A DNA stretch of 64,000 nt from JBCCCJ01 sp039029315 (GTDB taxonomy: Bacteria; Bacteroidota; Bacteroidia; J057): NCBI GenBank assembly GCA_039029315.1, contig JBCCGK010000002.1:147903-211902 (forward strand), in the 5' to 3' direction. Of the stretch, positions 18,412 through 25,279 are shown piece by piece. How positions within the stretch are numbered: the stretch's first letter is position 1; each line of letters starts with the position of its first letter. The notes below the pieces were generated by a model. That model worked only from the letters and a program-made list of their open reading frames with translations. It was not told where the DNA came from and made no database searches. A program made the position numbers and the translations under genes.

Positions 18412-20137
18412 TCAAGCCCAATTCTTCTTCCATTTGATCAAATCGAACAGCTAGATCTGCATAGCGATTGCCTAGATTATCGACATGTTCACTTTCTGTT
18501 CCCAGAAATTCATCGAAGGCAGAAAAATTGGTATCAATTTTTGTTCGGATATGAGACACGTATTCTCGCAGTCTGGATTCCAGATCATTTTTCAGTTGTG
18601 TTCGACCATTGGCGATTTCCTTGGCAAATCCATTCAGGATTTTTCCTCTTTTCAAAATGACTGTTCCACCTGCAAATAATAATCCAAGGGTGGATAAAAT
18701 TCCCCCTGTCAAATCAAGAATTGTGATTTGGGTTGCTGTTGCCAACACCACCCCAATCACAGCTATCCCACTTCCAGCAGCAATATTGGGAGAAAATTTT
18801 GAGGCCTCGGGAAAAATTTCATTCCCGACAAAATGCTCCGTTTGCGCCATAAATCTTGCAAAGCCCTCTTTGAGTTCTCGTAAGACAAGTCTTCGACGCT
18901 CAGAGATATCACCAAATATTTCCTGATTTGGCTTAAGAACGGTTTCACTGTTTTGGATTTTCAGATCAATGATTTTTGCCATTTGGGCAATGCTGTCAGC
19001 AAGAGATTCCACTCCATCCTGCAAATGTGAATGAAAGCTATTGCTCAATTCCAACTCCAGCTTTTGGGTCATTTGCTTCAGCCATTCCTGAGGAGAGTCT
19101 GATTTACTGAATACTGACAGAATAGATTTTTTGGTTAGTGAAAAAAATCCAAGACCATTGTCTAGCTCTTGTTGTGCTTTGGAGGAAATCAAATCATATT
19201 CGTCCAACAAGCCTTTCACCAAACTATGAATTTGGCGGTGAGATCGATCTTCCTGATCTGCGAGGGTGTGCAATATGTCCTCCCTGAATTCTTTATCAGT
19301 CTTCAATTGGGCCTCCATTTGTTCGATTCTGTCCAGTACTTTTCCATTGAGATGTCTACCCGTGCGAATATTGCTACCCAATTTTAGCAGATTCGCATTT
19401 TTGCCAGTGATGTGATCTTTGATGTAGGTAAATAAGGGCTGGAATCCACTCTCTTTCGTTTGCCCTTCTAATTCACGTTTGGCAGATACAGCAAAAATCG
19501 TTGGATGAGGAATTCCTTTCTTTTGTGCAAACGATCTGAGCCCGTTGATATTCACCTGCAGGTCTTCCGAATTCATTAAGTCGGCCTGTTGAAGCACAAA
19601 AATTACTTTCTTCTGCCAATCTTCATGAATATAGTTGAAAAAATCCCATGCAGATTGACGATATGGGTTTTTGGCCTCGAAAACAAAAACGACTAAATCA
19701 CTCTTGGGAATAAACCTCTCTGTGATTTCCTGATGGTGTTCTGATATGGTATTGGTGCCAGGTGTATCTACTATTGAAATATGTTTGAGAATATCTACTG
19801 GCTGAAGAATCTTTTTGAGGTGTGGATTCAGGAAAATTGTGTCATGCGCTTCCCCAAAGATCACTTGTTGAACTGTATCTGTACATGGATCAGGGGCTAC
19901 CTTACAAATCTCCTCTCCTGTCCCTAATAACGCATTGATAAAACTACTTTTTCCTACCTTGACTTCACCGACAATGACAAATAAGAACGGTTCTCTGATA
20001 GATTCTCTCAATTCACTGACCATTTTGCTTAATTCATCTTGCCCCGTCTCTGTCGTCATTTGGTGAAGATCCTTGATCAATTCACCCATTTGCATTTGAT
20101 AGGATTGCAATGTCGTATCGAGAAGAAGAGAATTCAT
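18404..20137 (-). CDS. Dynamin-family (bacterial dynamin-like) GTPase
   Basis: This 577-aa large GTPase has the dynamin G domain: P-loop GEVKVGKSS (residues 57-65), a switch-I Thr region (APDPCTDTVQ), G3 DTPG (124-127) and a G4-like QQAD segment. Helical stalk regions follow, then a hydrophobic hairpin of two membrane segments (about 465-510, GIAVIGVVLATATQITILDL onwards) that could insert into bilayers, and a C-terminal coiled helix. Bacterial dynamin-like proteins remodel or protect membranes, and some act in phage defence or vesicle formation; nothing here shows which applies. The ATG at 20137 is clean. It lies just downstream of a strong terminator that ends the hairpin-repeat array, so it needs its own promoter in the 78 bp between, where I see no good consensus. 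Confidence 0.88.
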   Translation of the reverse strand: MNSLLLDTTLQSYQMQMGELIKDLHQMTTETGQDELSKMVSELRESIREPFLFVIVGEVKVGKSSFINALLGTGEEICKVAPDPCTDTVQQVIFGEAHDTIFLNPHLKKILQPVDILKHISIVDTPGTNTISEHHQEITERFIPKSDLVVFVFEAKNPYRQSAWDFFNYIHEDWQKKVIFVLQQADLMNSEDLQVNINGLRSFAQKKGIPHPTIFAVSAKRELEGQTKESGFQPLFTYIKDHITGKNANLLKLGSNIRTGRHLNGKVLDRIEQMEAQLKTDKEFREDILHTLADQEDRSHRQIHSLVKGLLDEYDLISSKAQQELDNGLGFFSLTKKSILSVFSKSDSPQEWLKQMTQKLELELSNSFHSHLQDGVESLADSIAQMAKIIDLKIQNSETVLKPNQEIFGDISERRRLVLRELKEGFARFMAQTEHFVGNEIFPEASKFSPNIAAGSGIAVIGVVLATATQITILDLTGGILSTLGLLFAGGTVILKRGKILNGFAKEIANGRTQLKNDLESRLREYVSHIRTKIDTNFSAFDEFLGTESEHVDNLGNRYADLAVRFDQMEEELGLKE

Positions 20138-20214
20138 AAAAGTGAGCTAAGCATCAAAAATCACAGATGCTAGTTAATGATTTTTGGCCAGTTTCCATAA
20201 ATAGCCACAATGCC

Positions 20215-20245
20215 AAAAAAGAAACGCCTCCCGGACAGGGAGGCG
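20215..20245 (-). terminator. Strong intrinsic terminator ending the hairpin-repeat transcript
   Basis: On the minus strand CGCCTCCC and GGGAGGCG form an 8-bp GC-rich stem with a 5-nt loop, followed by TTTCTTTTTT. It lies downstream of the tandem hairpin array and upstream of the dynamin-like gene, separating the two transcription units. Confidence 0.85.
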
Positions 20246-20340
20246 CTTGGGAATGGTCCGGGGATTTGCCATCGATCATCGTTCCATCTCGCATCCCCGT
20301 TTTTTGGATCTCTGATCAGAGATCATAGATCATCCTAGCC

Positions 20341-20605
20341 CTTGCTCTTAAAAACCGAGAGACTCGAATCCATTTTGGATGAATCAATCCCGGCCCTTGC
20401 TCTTAAAAACCGAGGGACTCAAATTCATATTGAACGAATCGACCCCGGCCCTTGCTCTTAAAAACCGAGAGACTCAAATCCATTTTGGATGAATCAATCC
20501 CGGCCCTTGCTCTTAAAAACCGAGGGACTCAAATTCATTTTGAACGAATCGACCCCGGCCCTTGCTCTTAAAACCAAGTGAGTCAAACTGCGCTTCAGTT
20601 GATCT
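20341..20605 (-). ncRNA. Tandem array of structured hairpin RNA units (4 x 55 bp plus 1 divergent unit)
   Basis: Exact 55-bp periodicity is seen with unit boundaries at 20341, 20396, 20451, 20506 and 20561. Read on the minus strand, each unit is the linker AAGAGCAAGGGC, a hairpin and a T5 run. The hairpin consists of a basal helix (CCGGGG/CCUCGG or CCGGGA/UCUCGG), a two-base bulge, helix GAUUC/GAGUC, an apical helix (GUUCA/UGAAU or AUCCA/UGGAU) and a three-base loop. Units alternate between two types, so units 1-2 and 3-4 are a 110-bp duplication differing at two positions. The fifth, promoter-proximal unit has a different but still paired stem (AACUG/CAGUU). The period is not a multiple of three and each unit carries stop codons, so it is not protein coding. 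A linker copy (20331-20346) is followed by an 18-bp palindrome at 20307-20324 and then a terminator. The same module occurs in the two sRNA genes at 24729 and 25072. Promoter not found. Confidence 0.72.
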
Positions 20606-21081
20606 CAAAAAGGCTGTTGTTCGTTTACACATGACATTTTCCAAATACCTTGCCAAGACAAAAAAAAGTAAGGCCAAGCTGTCATTATCGGTGTCAGAAA
20701 GCGTATGAATGGTTACTTTTTCGGGAGGAATGGTAAAAGAATGAGGGAGAAAGCAAATTGAGGAGGATATTTGACCCATTGCGAAAAATGACCCACAAAC
20801 TACTGACTATCAGTTATATATATTTTTTTCACCTCCTAAAACTTGCTAAGTGGTCAAAAATTTTGATTTCGGAATCATTTTGTCTTGCATAGAATAATTG
20901 GATTTGCAATTGGTTCAGTTCCACCGGAAAAAAAGTTTTCAATCTTCGATTGTACGAATTACCCAAGCAATCATCGCAGATGGTCAATACATATATTCAC
21001 ACCCATGACGACAAGTATGAACCTCCATGTAAGATTTTTTTGATTTTCGCACATTTTTTGGCGAGTTCTTTTCCTTTTTGA
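20606..21081. other. Non-coding AT-rich gap upstream of the hairpin array
   Basis: This stretch lies between the TPR-TonB gene and the array. A minus-strand 88-codon frame ends inside the array and looks spurious. A TAGTTTG motif (minus, about 20796-20802) has one base too few between TA and TTTG for a standard -7 box. I see no other supported feature. Confidence 0.5.
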
Positions 21082-22185
21082 TTATTCCTGAATCTGGGAA
21101 TACTTATGTAATAAAGACTCTGCAATCTTCAAATCATCATTCGCCAAGCCCAATACAATAGCTTCCTCTAACAAAGGAGTGGCTACCTGATAGCCCTGCA
21201 AATGAATAAGGACCAAAGCTTTGAAATAATAAGGTTCAGGATAGGAAGGATCTAGATCGATCGATTCCTGGATGTCGGTGAAGGCGGCCTGAATTCTCCC
21301 CAATTTCAAATTCACCAATCCCTTATGGGCATAGGCTTGCGCTTGCAGCTCTCTCGATTGACTATTTTTCATCACCCAGAGACAATCATCCAATGCCTTC
21401 ATTGGTTCTCTTCTTCTCAGAAATTCTCTTGAGCGGAAAATATATACTTGTAAGATATCGTCTTCCAATTTGCTGGCGATCTCTTCTGGCAAAGATCGTT
21501 CTGTGCTGATGGCATGTGTCAAACTCTCAAACGCAGGTTCCCATAGACCAGCAAGTATTTCTGCTTGTGCTTTTTTGGCATGTGCCTGAAACAGAAGCTT
21601 TGTTGCCTCGCTATTTTTCACCAGACTACTTGGATTAGTGGACAATGCTTTCTCATACATCGTCTTGGCCTGGAGATAATTCGCCTGATGTAAAAGGTCA
21701 TCTCCTATATTCATATACTCTCGACTCTTTTTCAACCCACCTATCACCTGACTCATATGGAGATTGCTTACAGGTGAACGTCGCCATAATTTATTTGGTA
21801 CTGCTCTATGTGAGAATACAAAAGGAACATTTACCCAATAGGGAATTTTTTGATGATTCTTGGACGCAGGAATGAATTGCAGTTTGGAAATATGAGACCT
21901 TACTGCTTCCATAAGAATTGGATGGGCTCTCCTGGTAATCACATGGTCTGAATATTTTCCTTCTTCATCCACCAATATTCTGCAATAGACCTTCCCTTCA
22001 ATATTGTTTTTCAATGCCTTGATTGGATAGCCAATCATTTTCTTCACTTCCTCATAATTCAATAATTTCGGCTCCTTTTCGACATATACATATTCGTGAA
22101 TGGTGGGTGCATGTTCGAGCTGTTTTTTTTGAGCCTTGGTATAGCATACATGGAGCAAGCAAAGAAAGACACATATCTTTTTCAT
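21082..22185 (-). CDS. TonB C-terminal-domain protein with TPR repeats
   Basis: This 367-aa exported protein has a signal peptide (MKKICVFLCLLHVCYTKAQ) if started at the ATG at 22185, six codons inside the open frame. Residues about 35-120 form a TonB C-terminal-like domain (NNIEGKVYCRILVDEEGKYS ... LQFIPASKNHQKIPYWVNVPF), which in Bacteroidota is often attached to periplasmic proteins that are not true TonB energisers. From about 150 to the end are TPR-type helical repeats (GDDLLHQANYLQAKTMYEKA, KGLVNLKLGRIQAAFTDIQE, PYYFKALVLIHLQGYQVATP). It may be an adaptor in the periplasm. It has no operon partner; the next gene on the strand is more than 400 bp upstream and encodes a VWA protein. Confidence 0.75.
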   Translation of the reverse strand: MKKICVFLCLLHVCYTKAQKKQLEHAPTIHEYVYVEKEPKLLNYEEVKKMIGYPIKALKNNIEGKVYCRILVDEEGKYSDHVITRRAHPILMEAVRSHISKLQFIPASKNHQKIPYWVNVPFVFSHRAVPNKLWRRSPVSNLHMSQVIGGLKKSREYMNIGDDLLHQANYLQAKTMYEKALSTNPSSLVKNSEATKLLFQAHAKKAQAEILAGLWEPAFESLTHAISTERSLPEEIASKLEDDILQVYIFRSREFLRRREPMKALDDCLWVMKNSQSRELQAQAYAHKGLVNLKLGRIQAAFTDIQESIDLDPSYPEPYYFKALVLIHLQGYQVATPLLEEAIVLGLANDDLKIAESLLHKYSQIQE

Positions 22186-22602
22186 CCGGTCTTCGTCTAA
22201 CAATATTTTTCTTCAATCAAATTACAATCCAGCGGTATAAAAATCTTGTGCCAGTAGGATCCATTTCTCTTTCAGGGGAATTTCAAGGTTAGATTTCTTT
22301 TTCTCTGTCTACAAAATTGCTTCAAAATGCTTCTGTGTATCCCTCTGATAATGATCACATTGCAACAAAAATGAAAATGTTTGGAAGGAGGGTGTAATAA
22401 TTCAAACTGATATTGAGCAGTATTCTATTTTTTCGCCTGTAATATTTTCGACACAAAACAAATTCATCAAATCTTTATTTCAGGAGGAAACTTCCGGCAG
22501 AGAAATCGCCTGATCTTCCCCAAACAATCGGAAAACCCCTCCCAAAATCAGATTCTTTTGAGAGAGGCTTTCCATACTCAATGACTGGGTATTGCAAAAA
22601 GA
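22186..22602. other. Intergenic region with a terminator at its right side
   Basis: About 415 bp of AT-rich DNA between two minus-strand genes. Only the terminator at 22532-22567 is supported; no promoter consensus or small gene was recognised. Confidence 0.5.
22532..22567 (-). terminator. Intrinsic terminator of the VWA-domain gene
   Basis: On the minus strand CCTCTCTCAAAA pairs with TTTTGGGAGGGG across an 8-nt loop, giving 12 pairs including two G-U, followed directly by TTTT. It is 36 bp beyond the stop of the VWA gene. Confidence 0.75.
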
Positions 22603-24357
22603 TTATTCTATTCTTCTACTATGACTCGATTTCCGAGGGCTTCTGCCTTGACGATCCTTGCTTGTAGATGATCTCTCAAAAGTCGATGGCTTACGGGTAG
22701 TAGGAACCGAAGGTTTGTTGGTGTCAAGCTTCTTCACCTCTTTCTTCTCAACAGATGTTGAAGAGTGAGAATTCACCACCTCCTTCTGTTGTTCAACTTC
22801 TTTCTTTGGTTCACTCTGTCGAGTTGATCGTGAAGATACAGCCGGGCTCGAACGTCTAACAGGCGTGCGAGAAGTGGTCTGTGCAGCGCTTGATTCTGAG
22901 CTTTTTGCAGCACGGCTTCTTCGACTGGAAGACGCAGGTGTCCGAACAGATGAGGACTTCTGACTAGCTGATCCAACACTTCTTTGGTTCGAGGACTGCT
23001 GTACACGACCAGAATGCTGACTTGCAGATCCAGTACTTCTTCGGCCAGAGGTTTGCTGTACTCGACCAGAAGTTGGCCGTTGACTGACTGAGCCAGCACT
23101 TCTTGTCCCCGAGGAAGACAGGATGCGTCCAGAATTTGGCTGACGATTCTGCCGAGAAGAGGTCTCAACAGGCGTTCTATGTGGTCGTTCGGATCGACTC
23201 GGCGTCCGCGGACTCCGTGGACTTTGTTCCACAGATTCCAGAATAGCCTGATCCAATGTTCGGCCTCTTACAGATCTTGGCGATTCTGCCTGGACAGTAG
23301 GTCTCCTTGGCGTTGGGGTACGAGGAGTCCGGTTTGCACGAATTCTGTTCTGAAGTCGATTTCGTTCCATTCTTTTGCGCTGAATGTATCGTTCCTTTTC
23401 CTGCAAACTCATGCCACGCATTTCTCGTGGAAGATGATGTGAAGGAATATCTACCAATTTGATATATCCACTAGATACTGCATCAATCAAGTCCCATTTC
23501 GGATTATAATATACCCCTGAAGCTTTGGTCAATATTCGCTGAGAAAAGTATACGGGTCCACAGCTCTCAATATTTCGATCCTGGCTTAACTGACGTTGGT
23601 AGCAGACAACTCCATCTGGCCCATAAGGAATATAGGTTTGATTCAATTGGGTGTTGAGGAGAATGACTTCACGGTCCCAGGGGCCAATATGATGGTCATC
23701 TTGCATGTTCATATCAATGGTGGAGAAGGTTCCCCCTCCATGATGGGCGGCTTCTTTCCATCCATATTTGACGCCATAGGAATAACTTCCACAAAATATG
23801 GTATTCACCTGAATGCCGTTTCTTTTGGCAAAGTTGATGGCAGATCTTGGAGAAACAGGACCTTGCTGGAAGGATTCATTCCCTGCGATGTACAGCAAGC
23901 GAAGGGTCTCCGGATGATGGTCCCACATCAACTCATGGGTAGCCTGTTCAAGCACAGCCCCGCAGTATTCCCGTCTTCCTCCAGTTCTCAATTGGAACAA
24001 AGCTTCCGAGACCCAGTCTAGATCTTCAGTAAATGGCACGACCATCCTCATATATCGCCGATGCGATCCAATGTTCTCCTTTCCATATTCATATAGAGCA
24101 ATTTCAATCCGAGGAGGATATGGGCCTTCCATTTGCCAGACGAGCCCATTGACAATATGCCAGAGCTGGGATTTTGCCTGATCAAGAAGCCCGTCCATAC
24201 TTCCACTGACATCCAGAAGCAGAGCGACCTGCACATGTTGGCCAGCACCTGGCTCATCATATGGATCATCCCATTGGCGAGAATGGTATTGCCCGCTTTG
24301 GGCCATGATCCCCTGAATACTGAACAAGACAATAAAAAGTAAAACATTTGATTTCAT
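22603..24357 (-). CDS. Secreted von Willebrand factor A-domain protein with long Arg/Ser-rich repeat tail
   Basis: A 584-aa exported protein starting at the ATG at 24357, which gives a signal peptide (MKSNVLLFIVLFSIQGIMAQ); the longer frame start at 24393 does not. Residues 42-250 form a VWA domain with the MIDAS motif DVSGS (Asp49, Ser51, Ser53), the later Thr and Asp being less obvious. Residues about 330-584 are low-complexity and strongly basic, with degenerate repeats of the type SGRVQQTSGRRSTGSASQ and many TPRTP/SPRSP elements. The tail resembles a disordered polyanion-binding or surface-anchoring region. It is likely periplasmic or cell-surface; ligand unknown. It is monocistronic, with a -7 promoter box upstream and a strong terminator downstream. 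Confidence 0.8.
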   Translation of the reverse strand: MKSNVLLFIVLFSIQGIMAQSGQYHSRQWDDPYDEPGAGQHVQVALLLDVSGSMDGLLDQAKSQLWHIVNGLVWQMEGPYPPRIEIALYEYGKENIGSHRRYMRMVVPFTEDLDWVSEALFQLRTGGRREYCGAVLEQATHELMWDHHPETLRLLYIAGNESFQQGPVSPRSAINFAKRNGIQVNTIFCGSYSYGVKYGWKEAAHHGGGTFSTIDMNMQDDHHIGPWDREVILLNTQLNQTYIPYGPDGVVCYQRQLSQDRNIESCGPVYFSQRILTKASGVYYNPKWDLIDAVSSGYIKLVDIPSHHLPREMRGMSLQEKERYIQRKRMERNRLQNRIRANRTPRTPTPRRPTVQAESPRSVRGRTLDQAILESVEQSPRSPRTPSRSERPHRTPVETSSRQNRQPNSGRILSSSGTRSAGSVSQRPTSGRVQQTSGRRSTGSASQHSGRVQQSSNQRSVGSASQKSSSVRTPASSSRRSRAAKSSESSAAQTTSRTPVRRSSPAVSSRSTRQSEPKKEVEQQKEVVNSHSSTSVEKKEVKKLDTNKPSVPTTRKPSTFERSSTSKDRQGRSPRKSSHSRRIE

Positions 24358-24390
24358 AGCGACTTGGTTAAGGTGAGTGATTTGTACACT

Positions 24391-24398
24391 CAAACCTA
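24391..24398 (-). promoter_or_regulatory. -7 promoter element of the VWA gene
   Basis: CAAACCTA on the plus strand reads TAGGTTTG on the minus strand, matching TAnnTTTG, about 34 bp before the chosen ATG. No -33 element at the right distance was found. Confidence 0.5.
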
Positions 24399-24691
24399 CG
24401 CCCCGGCACTTAGATGGTTAGGAATCAATACACAAGCGTGTACAATAAAATATACAATCGTGTAGATCTATTGTCTATTTGGCGGAAGATTGCTCATACA
24501 AGATGTTTCATATCTTCCAGAGCCATATTTTTTTTCGAACTTGGAATAGAAATCATGTTGGAATTCCCAATCAAAGAAACAGAAAAAGTCAAGAAAAAAC
24601 TTAATAAACAGCTCGCAATCAGCACATTTCATTCAAGGGCTAGGCAGAAGTAATTCCAATTTAAAGTGTTACCTATTTCCTAAAATTCGGC

Positions 24692-24721
24692 TTGACATCC
24701 TTGAAAGAAGATTTACCTTTG
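24692..24721 (+). promoter_or_regulatory. Promoter of sRNA copy 1
   Basis: TTG at 24692-24694 and TACCTTTG at 24714-24721 are separated by 19 bp, the canonical Bacteroidota spacing. The conserved RNA sequence starts 8 bp after the -7 box, where transcription is expected to begin. Confidence 0.8.
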
Positions 24722-24728
24722 AATCATT

Positions 24729-24812
24729 ACAGGACGGTAATCCTGGAATTACAAGAGCAAGGGCTAGGGTCGATTCTCTCCGAAACGGAGGTTGAGTCCC
24801 CTAGTTTTTTTT
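24729..24812 (+). ncRNA. Small structured RNA, copy 1 (hairpin-repeat family)
   Basis: This predicted 84-nt transcript is preceded by a complete promoter and ends in a hairpin with eight Ts. Layout: a 5' stem-loop (GTAAT, loop CCTGGA, ATTAC), the linker AAGAGCAAGGGC, and a terminator-like hairpin with basal helix CUAGGG/CCCUAG, bulge UC, helix GAUUC/GAGUC, apical helix UCUCCG/CGGAGG, loop AAA and a UU bulge on the 3' side. The linker and the middle helix are identical to those of the tandem array at 20341-20605, while basal and apical helices differ by compensatory changes. It is identical over its full length to copy 2 at 25072, although flanks and promoter spacers are unrelated. No open reading frame. 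Not a recognised Rfam-type RNA to my knowledge. Confidence 0.78.
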
Positions 24813-25035
24813 GTCCCTCCTCAATATATTTCCTAAATATTCTCATACAGAATTTTTCTCCTCAAAAATCTTTGAAGGATTCATTTATTTTTTTTCATAA
24901 AAATAATCAAACCTGTAAGAACGGACATAAAATCTAAACAGAAAAATAAAATAAATATATGACTATCAAGATATTACAAAAATAATAGAGAATAATCAGC
25001 AATTCTCACAACGTAACCAATTGCGAAAAAACTGA
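24813..25035. other. AT-rich spacer between the twin sRNA genes
   Basis: No gene or motif supported. Its sequence is unrelated to the flanks of either RNA copy, which shows that similarity stops at the RNA ends. Confidence 0.5.
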
Positions 25036-25066
25036 TTGTTTTCTCCGACCCGACCCATTACCTTTG
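25036..25066 (+). promoter_or_regulatory. Promoter of sRNA copy 2
   Basis: TTG at 25036-25038 and TACCTTTG at 25059-25066 are separated by 20 bp. The conserved RNA begins 6 bp after the -7 box. The spacer has no similarity to the copy 1 promoter spacer. Confidence 0.75.
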
Positions 25067-25071
25067 ACTCA

Positions 25072-25156
25072 ACAGGACGGTAATCCTGGAATTACAAGAG
25101 CAAGGGCTAGGGTCGATTCTCTCCGAAACGGAGGTTGAGTCCCCTAGTTTTTTTTT
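25072..25156 (+). ncRNA. Small structured RNA, copy 2 (hairpin-repeat family)
   Basis: Identical to copy 1 from the first base of ACAGGACGG to the T-run, which is nine Ts here. It has its own promoter and its own intrinsic terminator and ends 70 bp before the glnS -7 box, so it is a separate unit and not a glnS leader. The perfect identity of two closely spaced copies with divergent promoters points to recent duplication with promoter replacement, gene conversion, or strong selection on the RNA. Sibling-type sRNAs often act in trans; the target is unknown. Confidence 0.78.
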
Positions 25157-25226
25157 GTCCAGCCTTTTTCAATTTTGGTCTCATTCTCTCACAATAATTT
25201 TCCTCATCGAAATGGAAACAAATTCC

Positions 25227-25234
25227 TACCTTTG
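25227..25234 (+). promoter_or_regulatory. -7 promoter element of glnS
   Basis: TACCTTTG matches TAnnTTTG and lies 45 bp before the glnS ATG. The upstream -33 position is not a good match. Confidence 0.55.
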
Positions 25235-25279
25235 AGGTAAAAGAATCATAACCATCGATTATTGCTGAGGAACCACATT

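Noticed and set aside
20341..20605. CRISPR array
   Set aside because: Repeats are contiguous with no unique spacers, the period is a strict 55 bp, and no cas genes occur in the window.
20341..20605. Integron attC sites or a coding repeat protein
   Set aside because: No integrase or cassettes are present; the period is not a multiple of three and every unit contains stops (TTTTTAAGAG) in the minus frames.
20513..20779. 88-codon minus-strand frame running into the array
   Set aside because: It ends inside repeat units that cannot be coding, has no recognisable domain, and looks like a chance open frame.
24414..24653. 79-codon plus-strand frame upstream of the sRNAs
   Set aside because: Low-complexity, AT-rich, no domain and no promoter consensus.
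24729..24812. tRNA-like gene
   Set aside because: The GGTTGAGTCCCC stretch resembles a T-arm, but there is no acceptor stem, D-arm or anticodon arm; the fold is two hairpins with a terminator.
24692..24937. 81-codon plus-strand frame across sRNA copy 1
   Set aside because: Copy 2 is identical in RNA sequence but the frame is not conserved in its flanks; the start would lie within the promoter.
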